A DNA stretch of 64,000 nucleotides from Siphonodentalium dalli. Taxonomy: Eukaryota > Mollusca > Scaphopoda > Gadilida > Siphonodentaliidae. Location of the stretch: positions 217,883,982-217,947,981 of the forward strand of contig CP136063.1 in assembly GCA_032622095.1 (NCBI GenBank), written 5' to 3'. A model generated the notes under the pieces. The model made no database searches. It saw only the letters and a list, made by a program, of their open reading frames with translations, and was not told the origin of the DNA. This document shows, piece by piece, positions 47,237 to 58,054 of this stretch. The translations under genes were made by a program, and so were the position numbers. Each line of letters begins with the position of its first letter. Within the stretch, counting starts at the first letter, position 1.

Positions 47237-49882
47237 ATGAAGCCACCAGTCCATATTACTTTACTCTGCTTGGTTTGTGTATTCGATGCCATATGGGCGT
47301 TTCCAAACCGCCACCCTTGCAAGGACCTTCCGGAATGCAGCTGTAGCGTGATAATTTACCCGGATGTGGAAGTGGACGTTGATTGTGCTGGGAAATCGCT
47401 CACATCGGTACCTGAGAACATTCCGATAAATACGGTGATTCTCGATATAAGCCGGAATCCACTCGGTGTTCTCCGTAATCACTCGTTCAGGGGTCTGTTC
47501 AAACTAACGGATCTCAAAGCAGACGACGCAAATCTTAAGTTTATCGATGTTGGTGCTTTTTCAGACTTGATATCGTTAGAATTCCTATCCCTGTTGAACA
47601 ATGATGAGTTGGGCTTTTATGAGGCCAAACTGGAGGAAAATGTGTTTGCGCCATTGCAAAAACTGACAGAATTACGGGTCTACGGAAATGTTGCTTCATT
47701 TTCAAAGACTTTGAAATATCCAGATTATCTTCTGACAACTTTGAAAAATATCGAATCTCTGCAGATAGATGGTCTGCCGGCTGCCGCGTTTGGCGACAGC
47801 ATGAAGTACCTGGTCAACCTCACCAGTTTATATATGTCTGGTATCCACGGCAACAGCTACTGTAACATGACGAACATACCACAGAACTACTTTTATAATA
47901 TTCCATATATTAAGAAATTAACTATACAGAAGTGCGGCGTAGTTAACATACATAAACTCGCACTTGGCGCACTTAAAAACATATTCAAACTGGATTTATC
48001 TTATAACATGGATTTGAATTTACATGGATTCGAAGAAGCATCATACAGCTTACGGAATTCCAGTATTACAGAGTTATATCTTATTGCTATACATAGAACC
48101 TTCGGCCTTGGCGTTCCAGTCAAAAGATCACATGTGCAGTGGATGAAAAATACACCCCTACAGAAATGGGATGTAAGTAGCAACAGGTTGGAAATCATCG
48201 AAGATGGCACACTTCTAGACTTACCCCCCGGGCTTCAGCTGGTAAACATTGCTGACAACAAGTTGACATACGGAATATATTTTCTTGAGACTGCACTACT
48301 CACTAATGTCATATACGTAAACATGAGTCTCATGTTCACATCTCACAGCCCTCTAACGGGATCAACAGACACTCGATTGACTTGCAGTGATGACTCCGAC
48401 TCCATTGCACGTGGACATAACCCGGAAACTCTACATGTCATAGGAGAGAGTCGAGCAGACGAGTTCATAAATAACAAACAGCAGACGATCAATGAAACTG
48501 GCAGTATGTTGACCGACGGGTTTCATCTCAAGAAAACATTGCTTCCCGTGTTGGCTGCAGGTATTCCGATGCCCAAATCCGTCAAGCGAATTCTCGCTTT
48601 CCAGATGTCTCTACATTATGAAATCCCTAGGATAATTTTCCAGAAGAATAATCTTGAACTCCTTGATCTTAGTTCTAATTTACTGTACAGTTGGGTCGGA
48701 CCAGTCATCGGTTTCGAAAAAGTCAGATTTGTCAACCTGTCTAACAATTTCTGTTCGCATATATCAGATCATTTCTTCGACGAAATGGTTGGAATTCAGT
48801 CTTTAATATTGGATAATAACTTACTAGGATTCGAGATATCTGACGACCGTCGCGGAAATATCTTTAAAAATTTAGTAAACATTCGTGTTTTGAATTTGGC
48901 ACAAAACAGACTTACTGACGTGCCTGATAAACTCTTGGTTCACATGAGGAATCTTTCACATTTTGACCTTAGTAGAAACATTCTGTCAGACTTGGATTTC
49001 AGCATTGACTCCCTGACCTCTCTATCTTATCTTGACCTGTCCCATAACGTCATTCCGTACATACCAGCAGAGATGCACAATGCGTTTGATAAACTTGGTA
49101 GTCGTTTGACGCTTATTATCACAGGAAACAAACTTCAGTGTAACTGTGAAACCATCGAATTCTTAGAATGGATTCAGACAACTGACGTCAAGGTTCCATC
49201 AAAAGAGCAACTTCATTGCAAAGTCGACGGCAAGAGAAGATATTTTACAGACATTGAATCGGTAATAAAGCAACTTGATCAGCGATGTCGTGATTACGTT
49301 CCCTTCATTCTTGTCGGCGTCACGTGTGTGTGTTTGTACATCGTCGGCATACTTCTCATGGTTATTTATAGATACAGATGGAAATTGCGGTATCTGTACT
49401 ATGTTGGACGAGCCCGCTTCCACCAAGCCGAACACGAGGGCGAATTTCTCTATGACGCCTTCATTTCTTATGCGGAGGAAGACAAGCCATTTATCAATGA
49501 AATGTCAGAGCGACTTGAGAATAATTCCAGATTGAATCTATGCATCCACGAAAGGAACTTTGTGGCCGGTATGCCGATAGAATATAACATAACAGCTTGT
49601 ATTCACAACAGCAGGAAGGTGGTATGTATATTGTCCAGTTCGTTCTTTAAGCGTCCTTGGTGTAAGTATGAGTTCCACACGGCACGCGTTGAAGAAATGC
49701 ACACCGGCCGAGATGTCCTAATTCTCGTGAATCTCAGTTATTTCTTGTCCAAGGAAATTCCACACGAGATCAAGGAACAAATGGAGTTTGCATCTTATAT
49801 CACATATCCTAATTGTCCTGATGAGAGGATTAGAGAACTCTTCTGGGATAATCTTATAATGTCGATAATGGACAGTGCCTAA
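47237..49882 (+). CDS. Toll-like receptor, single exon (TLR gene 1)
   Basis: 881 residues in one open frame. By family knowledge it is a type I membrane receptor that recognises ligands with its repeats and signals through TIR adaptors. In order: hydrophobic signal peptide (about 1-21), cysteine-rich N-terminal cap (C28, C34, C36, C50), leucine-rich repeats (about 55-345 and 450-630) with LxxLxLxxN patterns such as LDLSSNLLYSW, a C-terminal cap with CNC near 635 and C684, a transmembrane helix (about 688-713) followed by YRYRWKLRYLYY, and a TIR domain (about 737-875). TIR landmarks are YDAFISYAEED (box 1), HERNFVAGMPI (box 2, 771-781), WCKYEF and FWDNL (box 3, 869). Residues about 350-450 lack repeats and form an irregular island. 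There is one C-terminal cap and no internal one, so it is the single-cysteine-cluster type. Box 2 has A777 in place of the usual proline and N774 in place of the usual Asp. The start codon has A at -3. It faces TLR gene 2 tail to tail, 9.2 kb away. The exact ligand and adaptor cannot be inferred. Confidence 0.95.
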   Translation: MKPPVHITLLCLVCVFDAIWAFPNRHPCKDLPECSCSVIIYPDVEVDVDCAGKSLTSVPENIPINTVILDISRNPLGVLRNHSFRGLFKLTDLKADDANLKFIDVGAFSDLISLEFLSLLNNDELGFYEAKLEENVFAPLQKLTELRVYGNVASFSKTLKYPDYLLTTLKNIESLQIDGLPAAAFGDSMKYLVNLTSLYMSGIHGNSYCNMTNIPQNYFYNIPYIKKLTIQKCGVVNIHKLALGALKNIFKLDLSYNMDLNLHGFEEASYSLRNSSITELYLIAIHRTFGLGVPVKRSHVQWMKNTPLQKWDVSSNRLEIIEDGTLLDLPPGLQLVNIADNKLTYGIYFLETALLTNVIYVNMSLMFTSHSPLTGSTDTRLTCSDDSDSIARGHNPETLHVIGESRADEFINNKQQTINETGSMLTDGFHLKKTLLPVLAAGIPMPKSVKRILAFQMSLHYEIPRIIFQKNNLELLDLSSNLLYSWVGPVIGFEKVRFVNLSNNFCSHISDHFFDEMVGIQSLILDNNLLGFEISDDRRGNIFKNLVNIRVLNLAQNRLTDVPDKLLVHMRNLSHFDLSRNILSDLDFSIDSLTSLSYLDLSHNVIPYIPAEMHNAFDKLGSRLTLIITGNKLQCNCETIEFLEWIQTTDVKVPSKEQLHCKVDGKRRYFTDIESVIKQLDQRCRDYVPFILVGVTCVCLYIVGILLMVIYRYRWKLRYLYYVGRARFHQAEHEGEFLYDAFISYAEEDKPFINEMSERLENNSRLNLCIHERNFVAGMPIEYNITACIHNSRKVVCILSSSFFKRPWCKYEFHTARVEEMHTGRDVLILVNLSYFLSKEIPHEIKEQMEFASYITYPNCPDERIRELFWDNLIMSIMDSA

Positions 49883-50016
49883 GAAACGCGACAACGAAAA
49901 CGAGAAATCTATGGTAACAACAGGACACAGAGTGCTCTTCAAACCTGTTAAATGAACTTAATGAGTTGCGATTGTATAATTATATAAACAAGAGAGCGAA
50001 TGGGAATACAGCTGTC
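49883..50016 (+). other. 3' UTR of TLR gene 1
   Basis: The short interval between the stop codon and the AATAAA signal has no feature of its own. It presumably forms the 3' untranslated region. Confidence 0.5.
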
Positions 50017-50022
50017 AATAAA
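50017..50022 (+). terminator. Polyadenylation signal AATAAA for TLR gene 1
   Basis: This is the first canonical AATAAA after the stop codon, about 135 bp downstream. A 31-bp tandem repeat starts 6 bp later, so the cleavage site would fall inside the repeat. Confidence 0.55.
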
Positions 50023-50027
50023 ATATA

Positions 50028-50211
50028 TACTAGAAGATATGATCTACCAATCAGCATCTACTAGAAGATATGTTCTACCAATCAGCATCTACTAGAAGAT
50101 ATGTTCTGCCAATCAGCATCTACTAGAAGATATGTTCTACCAATCAGCATCTACTAGAAGATATGTTCTACCAATCAGCATCTACTAGAATATATGTTCT
50201 ACCAATCAGCG
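50028..50211. repeat. 31-bp tandem repeat, about 6 copies
   Basis: The unit is TACTAGAAGATATGTTCTAC plus CAATCAGCATC. Copies are nearly identical, with GATCTACC, GTTCTGCC and ATATATG variants. It sits immediately after the predicted polyadenylation signal of TLR gene 1. Confidence 0.9.
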
Positions 50212-50570
50212 ACTGGGCCGATCGCTTGCTGCAATGAAAATTCTTTGTTCAATCTAATTTTGATATCTGCGCATCAGTGCTAAATTTCCTATATTTAAAC
50301 AACTAGTTTGTTGTCAAATAATGATATACCGACATGTCTATTTACGACATGATGTTGGAAATGCATCCATGATTATAATAGTTTTTCATTTTGCATGACA
50401 CATGTCATAATTTTTACAATTAAAGGCGAAAAAATGTACCCTAATTGTTATTCAGAGGATACATTCGCTGTTAAATGGCCGAAATTCAATCAACTTTTTG
50501 TTGTAAAATGACAATGTACTGAAATTTATATTTGCGCCAAGATGTTGGAAATTCATCCGTGATTATATAG
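50212..50570. other. Intergenic, duplicated phrase
   Basis: Two loosely related units, with ATGATGTTGGAAATGCATCC (50350) and AAGATGTTGGAAATTCATCC (50540), each followed by GTGATTATA or ATGATTATA. Not coding. Confidence 0.45.
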
Positions 50571-50732
50571 AGAGTAATCAATTGGTTCCGAGAATTTTTA
50601 CGTTAAATATTTATCGAGAGGAGAGAGACGTCGGTAAGAAACGAGTGCACGTTAGCGCACAAGTTTCTCACCTAAACGTCTCTCGCCTCGAGTGAATTAT
50701 TTAACGCAATTCTCGGAACTAATTGATTACTC
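50571..50732. mobile_element. Foldback element, copy 2 of 2
   Basis: Same family as 14923-15081: AGAGTAATCAATTGGTTCCG at the left, complement at the right, and the GTTAGCGCAC centre. It is preceded by TTATATAG and followed by ATTTATTACACTTC, as in copy 1. Confidence 0.85.
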
Positions 50733-51002
50733 TATTTATTACACTTCATAGGAGTGTAATAAAATACTGTTTGTCACTTGTCATAATTTTCACAATTCAT
50801 GGCAAAAAGATTGTATGTTCTCCGGTGTATTATAGCATAATGACAAGCGCTGATAAACTAATCTATTTATGCAGACGTTTGTCTCTTAGCAACCGTAAGC
50901 GCCCACGCCAGTGAAAATGTGTGGAAAGCTCAATTTCCTCCTCTTTTACCAAAGTATTTTTGAATTGATATGATTTCTTGTAAATTCTTGTAAATTCAAT
51001 TA

Positions 51003-53128
51003 AACAATACCGTATCCCTTTTATGATGGGAGCTTTGCTCGTGTAGCATTAAACAGTACCTTATCCCTTTCATAACGGGAACTGTGCTGGTGCAGCATTA
51101 AACAGTACCTTATCCATTTCATGACGGGAGCTGTGCTGACGCAGCATTAAACAATGGCTTATCCCTTTCATGACGGGAGCTTTACTGGTGAAGCATTGAA
51201 CAGCATTAAACAGTACCTTATCCATTTCATGACAATAGCTGTGCTGGTGCAGCATTAAACCGTACCTTATCCCATTCATGACGGAGCTGCGCTTGTACAT
51301 CATTAAAGAGTGCCTTATCCCTTTATGGTGGGAGCTTTGCTGGTGCAGCAACAAGCATTGCCTTTCATGACGGGAGCTTTCCATGTGCAGCATTAAACAG
51401 TACCATATCCCTTTCATAGCATGAGCTGTTCTGGTGCAGCATTAAACAGTACATTATCCCTTTCATGACGGGAGCTGTGCTGACGCAGCATTAAACAATG
51501 GCTTGTCCCTTTCATGACGGGAGCTTTACTGGTGAAGCATTAAACAGCCTTATCATTTTCATGACGGTAGCTGTGCTGGTGCAGCATTAAACAGTACCTT
51601 ACCCCAGTCACGACGGAGCTAAGCTGGTACAGCATTGAACAGTGCCTTGTCCCTTTTATGGTGGGAGCTTTGCTGGTGCAGCATTAAACAGTACCTTATC
51701 CCTTTCATGACGGGAGCTGTGCTGGTGCAACATTAAACAGTACCTTATCCATTTCATGACGAAGCTGTGCTGGTACAGCATTAAACAATGGCTTATCCCT
51801 TTCATGGTGAGAGCTTTGCTGGTGCTGTATTAAACAGTACCTTATCCCTTTCATGATGGTAGCTGTGCTGGTGTAACATTAAACAGTACCTTATCCATTT
51901 CATGGCGGCGTTGTGCTGGTACAGCATTAAATAATGCCTTATCCCTTTATGATGGGATATTTGCTGGTGCAGCATTAAATAGTACCTTATCCCTTTCATG
52001 ATGGTAGCTGTGCTGGTGCAGCATTAAACGGTACCTTATCCCAGTCATGACGGAACTGTGCTGATACAATGCTGTATCCCTTTTATGATGGGAGCTTTGC
52101 TCGTGCAGCAACAAGCATTGCCTTTCATGATGGGAGCTTTCCATGTGCGGCATTAAACAGTACCTTATCCCTTTCACAACAGGAGCTGTTCTGGTGCAGC
52201 ATTAAACAGTACCTTATCCCTTTCATGACGGGAGCTTTACTGGTGAAGCATTAAACAGCCTTATCATTTTCATGACAATAGCTGTGCTGGTGCAGCATTA
52301 AACAGTGCCTTATCCCAGTCATGACGGAGCTATGCTGGTACAGCATTAAACAGTGCCTTGTCTCTTTTATGGTGGGAGCTTTGCTGGTGCAGCATTAAAC
52401 AGTAGCTTATCCCTTTCATGACGGGAGCTGTGCTGGTGCAGCATTAAACAGTACATTTTCCCTTTAATGACGGGAGCTGTGCTGAGCAGCAATAAACAGT
52501 GCCTTTTCCCTTTCATGACGGGAGCTGTGCTGGTGCAGCATTAAACAGTACCTTATCCCTTCGTGGTGGGAGCAATATTGGTAAATCATTAAACAGTACA
52601 TTATCCCTTTAATGACGGGATCTGTGCTGGTGCAGCATTAAAAAGTACCTTATCCCATTCACGACGGAGCTGTGCTGGTGCAGCATTAAACAGAACCTTA
52701 TCCCATTCATGACGGAGCTGTTCTGGTGCAGCATTAAACAACATTATCCCATTCATGACGGAGCTGTGCTGGTGCAGCATTAAACAATGTCTTATGCCTT
52801 TCATGACGGGAGCTTTGCTGGTGCAGCATCAAACATTGCCTTTCATGGCGGAGCTGTGCTGGTGCAGCTTTAAAGAGTGCCTTATACCATTCATGACGGA
52901 GCTGTGTTGGTGCAGCATTAAACAGTGTATTTTCCCTTTCATGGCGGGAGCTTTGCTGGTGCAGCATTAAACAGTACATTGTCCCTTTCATGACGGGAGC
53001 TTTGCTGGTTCAGCAATAAATAGTACCTCATCCCGTTCATGGCGGAGCTGTGCTGGCGCAGCATTAAACAGTACCTTATCCTATTCATAATGGGGGCTGT
53101 GCTGGTGCAACATTAAACAGTGTATTGG
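51003..53128. repeat. ~49-bp satellite, about 43 copies
   Basis: The unit contains CCTTATCCCTTTCATGACGG, GAGCTGTGCTGGTGCAGC and ATTAAACAGTA. Unit length varies between 46 and 50 bp. A larger block appears twice: phrases around CAACAAGCATTGCCTTTCATG at 51345 and 52107 sit in similar surroundings about 760 bp apart, implying a higher-order duplication. Short frames on both strands are by-products. Confidence 0.95.
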
Positions 53129-53499
53129 GGTTTTAGCGCCATGATATGATGTCCATTTCCGTGGACAGACAACCAGAGGAGGTGTGGTCGTGCCTTTTTG
53201 GATTTTGCGCAACTGACGGAACATGCCATCAGTTAGGGGTTAACCGCTTGAGCTATCGACTTGGGGATTGGAACTTTGGCATTCATGTCTATTCTGCCCG
53301 ATAGGGTATGTCCCATTTCGCTCGGTCCCCTGGTTTTGCATCCATTCATAGCAAATTCGGCAGCAGAGTATGGGTTAATTTATTCATTTCTGCTGCACCA
53401 AGCGACTTGCCCGATCGTCCATGGATGCATAGGGGTATTCGTAAACATATTTCAATAAACCCATGAAGTCGCATATGCATGTATGTCTGTTGATATATA
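53129..53499. other. Intergenic, possible tRNA-like phrase
   Basis: 53230-53270 contains GGGGTTAACCGCTTGAGCTA, loosely like the head of a tRNA-derived SINE, but I cannot identify A and B boxes with confidence. Otherwise nothing recognised. Confidence 0.3.
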
Positions 53500-53697
53500 G
53501 TTTCATCATTGTGCGGTCGAAACATCCACAGCGGTCTTGAAAAAAACGACTTTTCTGGTTTTGCATTTTTATGTATAGGATGCAGTAAAAACAGGAGTTA
53601 ACTGTCCAAATGTCATTAAAACGTCGAGAAATCTGGTGTATACATCGAAATTGAGTACAAATTTCGGGATTGAAAAAAGACCGCACAATGATGAAAC
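53500..53697. mobile_element. 198-bp MITE with TA target site
   Basis: GTTTCATCATTGTGCGGTC at 53500-53518 is exactly inverted at 53679-53697, and TA flanks both ends (53498-53499 and 53698-53699). TA duplications are characteristic of Tc1/mariner-type transposases. Internal CGACTTTTCTGG and TTTCGGGATTGAAA show no coding potential. Confidence 0.85.
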
Positions 53698-53699
53698 TA

Positions 53700-54150
53700 T
53701 GTATCGATCAAATATATATGTCTCAAAATTATCGGGGCAGAAATGCCCTTAATACCAATTTATAACTGCTTATGTGTGCAACATGATCCGGTTATTCTTC
53801 ATTCGGAGAAAACAGCTCATTGGTTGACAATTGCAAATGTGTCATTATCAATATTAGACATTAACTATATTATGTGTGTTATTATGTTGTTTTTGATATA
53901 AATGTTCGTTATTTTCAATTGTGCAACTGCCATAAATTGGTGTATTGCAATAAATATATCTATCTATCTACCTACACCAAAAGTGTTAACAGCCTATATA
54001 CAGCTGGGCATTATAGCACCTATACAAACTGATAAGATATCATAAAGACGGTATGATACTAGAATTCTATATATACCAAATGTGAACCCAACAGCACAAA
54101 TAGTTTCTCTTATAGAACATTGGGTGTGGGGGGGGGGGGGGGTTGCTTGA
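53700..54150. other. Intergenic, G homopolymer at 54128-54142
   Basis: No gene recognised. A short TATCTATCTATC microsatellite lies near 53958. A run of about 14 G directly precedes the MITE at 54152. Confidence 0.45.
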
Positions 54151-54151
54151 A

Positions 54152-54569
54152 AGGCCCACTTAATTTTCGAATCCCCAGATTACATTATATAAAATATATG
54201 CCATATTATATACTATTTGAAAGAGGAAGCTCCAAAACATTGTATTTTCAACTTATTCGATGTAATTTTAATAAACAGTGAACATGTTGTTTTTGTAGAG
54301 AAACTGACGTGTGTCTGCGCTTACATGTAATTATATTATTTTCATAATAACTCTTTATATTTAGATATAGAGTTATTCCCCTTCCATTGAAAATGATTTT
54401 ATGATTTCAGCTATTTTCTATTATTCTATGGGCACCTTCTGAGACACAGACGTCCAAATGGTGATGAATTATACTATTTTAATCACATTTTATGGCACAG
54501 ATTGTTATTAAAACCGTATATCAAAATACTATAAAAAAATAATCAGTGACTCCAAAATTAAGTGGGTCT
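54152..54569. mobile_element. TTAA MITE, AGGCCCACTT family, copy 2
   Basis: Left end AGGCCCACTTAATTTTCGAA after TTGAA, right end AATTAAGTGGGTCT before TTAA (54570-54573). The right half is the inverted counterpart of the left part of copy 1 (GATTGTTATTAAAACCGTAT). The left half has CCAAAACATTGTATT and GAACATGTTGTTTTTGT, shared with copy 4. Confidence 0.85.
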
Positions 54570-54573
54570 TTAA

Positions 54574-55212
54574 TCACGTATATTGGTCCCGTATAATCCA
54601 ATATAAGTTAAATCATTCAAGTAACTCTGAGATCCATTGGTCTAGTGATTTCAGGGGGTCTGTTTTATCAGTTTATTTAACCCTTTCTATACTAGATACT
54701 CATTGACGAGTAGTTCCATCAGAAAATGTTCAGCTAAGTTGGACACCCCTCCAAATGAATGATAGACTTCCAATTTATACTTTTTTAACTGATTGGGAGA
54801 ATCCATTTAGTATAGAAAGTGTTAAAGGGGAAGTGTTAAATCTGTATCTCTGTCCCTTTTTGATTGGCCATAAATATGGGCAAATCCATTCCATAGATAT
54901 ATATGCCATTTTTATATTATGTTCAGTCCCCTCGCTACGCTGGTCTGATCACTACCATCACGTATACAGCATGTAAGGAAATATATTTTTATTCCAGACT
55001 TTTGTCGGTTATAATTCATTTTGATTTGATCCGGCCAATTTCCGCATGGATATGGATAGTTCAGTTTATAATGATGCAGAGTGATGTAGAATGAATTGTA
55101 AGATTAACTGACGTGGTGGTAGTGGTCAGACCAGCGTGGCGATGGACTCAACTCTGCTTTGCCGTTCGTCACAGTTTCGTGTACCTAGGGACATTGGAAA
55201 CTTTTCGCTTAA
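54574..55212. other. Intergenic with dispersed repeat fragments
   Basis: It contains a complement copy of the GGGGACTGAACTC-associated CAGACCAGCGTAGCGAGGG phrase (54928-54950), a GTTATAATTCATTTTGATTT segment (55007) related to 30348 and 57520, and the GATGGACTCAACTCTGC form at 55140. No gene. Confidence 0.45.
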
Positions 55213-55501
55213 ATGCCCATTTAATTTTCGAATCACCGATTATTTTTTGTATAGTGCCTCGATATACGATTTTAATAACAATCTATGACATAAAATATGA
55301 TTAAAATACAAAATTTCATCATTTGGAACGTCTGTGTCTCATAAGGTGCCCATAGAGTAAGAGGAAATAGCTGAAATCATAAAAAACATCCCCCTGCCTC
55401 ACTAACAGAATGTAATATAATTCAAACTAAGATATAGAGTTATTTCCCTTGGCATATATTTTATTTAATGTGATCCGTGGGTTCGAAAATTAAGTGGGCC
55501 T
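55213..55501. mobile_element. TTAA MITE, AGGCCCACTT family, copy 3 (short)
   Basis: Left end TTAAATGCCCATTTAATTTT (from 55209), right end TCGAAAATTAAGTGGGCCT followed by TTAG. The left two thirds match copy 1 closely (ATAACAATCTATG, ACGTCTGTGTCTCA, ATAGCTGAAATCAT); the right part is shortened. Confidence 0.85.
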
Positions 55502-55509
55502 TTAGTGAA

Positions 55510-55845
55510 CTGCGTCAGATATGTATTACGAATAGGGTATTACGTCACTAGAATGTGTGTTCTTTCTTACTTCACATGACATTGGACACCTTTCGAATAA
55601 TGAACTACGACAGATAAGAATTGTGAATAGGGTACTACGTCACTAGAATGTGTGTTCTTTCTTACGTCACATGACATTGGACACCTTTCGGATAATGAAC
55701 TACGGCAGATAAGACTTACGAATAGGGTACTACGTCACTATAGTGTGTGTTCTTTTATGAATAGGGTACTATGTCACTAGCATGCGTGTTATTTCTGGCG
55801 CAACGTGACGTTGGTGACCTTTCAAATAATGAACTACGACATAAT
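55510..55845. repeat. 95-bp tandem repeat, 3.5 units
   Basis: GAATAGGGTA(T/C)TACGTCACTA begins at 55530, 55625 and 55720 (95-bp steps), then at 55759 after a deleted unit. Each unit continues GTGTGTTCTTTCTTAC and CACATGACATTGGACACCTT. Confidence 0.85.
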
Positions 55846-58054
55846 TTATTTATTGAGGTTCAACCTAGAACGAGAAGTGGCTGGTTATGGGTTAGCAAAT
55901 GTCTGTCTGAAAATAATTGGTCCCGGATAAAGGGTGTTTAATCCAAGGTAGTCTAGACTGTTATATTACATGCTTTTGTTACTCTCATCCGAATATTTGT
56001 AAACTGCCGCAATGTAGACTGCTCTGGACACCATAAGTGAAGTTTCCACTACCGGGGTCCAAGACAGGGGTGCCTCTACTGTGGGATCGGGATACAAGCA
56101 CCCCCTGCTCATATATTATGGGTATCACAAAACGAAAACATTTGCAGAATGAGGTCCCCAGAGGGTGAGTTTAGTGACACTACCCCGTACATCGGACTAG
56201 CATCACCAAATTAACGATATAGGGACCTCATTTTGCAAAGACCTCATCTTCTGGGAAGTATCTATAGTCTCAAATTAACATTGTTTTAGTTACTGTTTCC
56301 CTTCATTCGGTTTCTGTATCCTCTAATTTGCAAAAGATAACATTAATTATCGATATGACTAATGCTGGGAAACTTCAATCTGATCCTAGCTCTCCCTTGG
56401 CTGTTGTGACCCAAGCAGAATGAGGTTCCCAGATGGTGAATTTGATAAATTCATCCTCCGGTGACTTCATTCATTATATCTTATTTATACATACCTGGTG
56501 CGATTGTTATGATTGGTAATAAAACCAAAACATCAGGAATCATTTTCAGAAGATGTAATTTAATTTCAGTAAATATACAACAAACCATTTTATCCGCATG
56601 CGCCAAATATTACGACAAATCAAAACAGCGGAACAACGGTAAACAGGTAACGGAAACAAATTCGATAAGAAAGGATTACTCAACAATGATATATAACGTA
56701 TAATAATATATAATAATCAAATAGTAACATATATAATAAATGTATTGTAGTTGCACTCTATTTTTATGAACTGTTTTCTGTTTATATATTCGTTGCTTGT
56801 GTTATGTTTTTACGAATAAAATTTATTTTAAAAAAAAATAGGAGCAATGGGACAACCTTGATTAATAACGTATATTGCTGATTGCTGACCGGTTAGACTT
56901 TTTGCAGGATGTATGTATTGCGCGGATTTACCATCGCGGATGTCTCATTGTTGCAGTATGTAACTGTTATGACCATGTTAATTGCTTTCGATATTTAGGT
57001 ATGAACAATAATTTATTGCATGAACACAATAGATAATATAACAACTATAACATTGGTGATGGAGTATGTCTCAGTTGGAATGTAGACTAAAGGTTTTATT
57101 GCGAAGTATCGGTTGTGTATTTAATGCAAATTGTAGATTTTTGATCCGCATTTAGAGGCTTTCTTGTGATGTGAATGAGAAACCTGCAGTAATAAACCGT
57201 AGTTGTAATGATTTGAAGGATTGGTTGTTTTAACGGAAATCTGATGTGGTGCATTCATGAAACCAATATAATTATATTATAATTTATATATATACCTAAT
57301 AATATGATATTGAGGACGTTACCATTTCGGACTATGGTATTCTTGTTAAATACTGTGTCACCAAATGATACATTTGGATGTTGACTATTAGCCGTATGGG
57401 AAATCAAGCTCAAAGCAGATTTCAGTCGCATATACGCAGGATTTATCGCTGCCCGCACCTACACGAAATGTGAAGAAATGTCACATTTATTTATTTGAGA
57501 CTTCTGTATAGGTTACAATTCATTCTGCATTAATCTGAGAAACTAAACTGTCCATATTCATTTGAAAATTGTCTAGATCAAGCCAGAATAAATTGTAACT
57601 GACAAAACACTTATAAAATATGTTACATTTAATTAAGAAAATACACATGCCAGCAGCGTTCAGACATAGCGTAGCAAGGGGACTGAACTCTGTTTTGCAG
57701 CTTGATAGAGAATATCCTCGCTTATAGATAAGCTGTGTGCCAGAGAGAGATGTTTAGTCCTCCAAACATGGAGACCATTATGATACAATATATGTATATA
57801 CACACACACAAATTAACTGATCACACAAAACATAACACTGAATGTGCGTACGGATATCCAAATAAGGGTGAAGAAAGATTGCATAATAATTTTCAGTGCA
57901 GCAAACGACCTGCTCAGTCGCTGATTGGTAGAATATAAACACTAATAATTATTTGATTGACAGCTGTGAAACGCTCCATTGTTGGGATCGAAGTAGGCCG
58001 AGAAATAAATCAAATGTAACGTACGCATATACGATTTCATGTATTTCTTGACAT
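55846..58054. other. Intergenic between the TLR genes
   Basis: No gene recognised. At 57525-57705 there is an inverted relative of 30285-30420 (CTGTCCATATTCATTTGAAA, AATTGTCTAGATCAAGCCAG) together with the AGCGTAGCAAGGGGACTGAA repeat. 57220-57360 resembles 44490-44640. 56085-56460 has several AATGAGGTCCCCAGA/GGTGA phrases and their complement, perhaps an old foldback. Confidence 0.45.

Noticed and set aside
53225-53290. tRNA gene or SINE head
   Set aside because: The GGGGTTAACCGCTTGAGC phrase is suggestive, but no cloverleaf or clear B box can be drawn.
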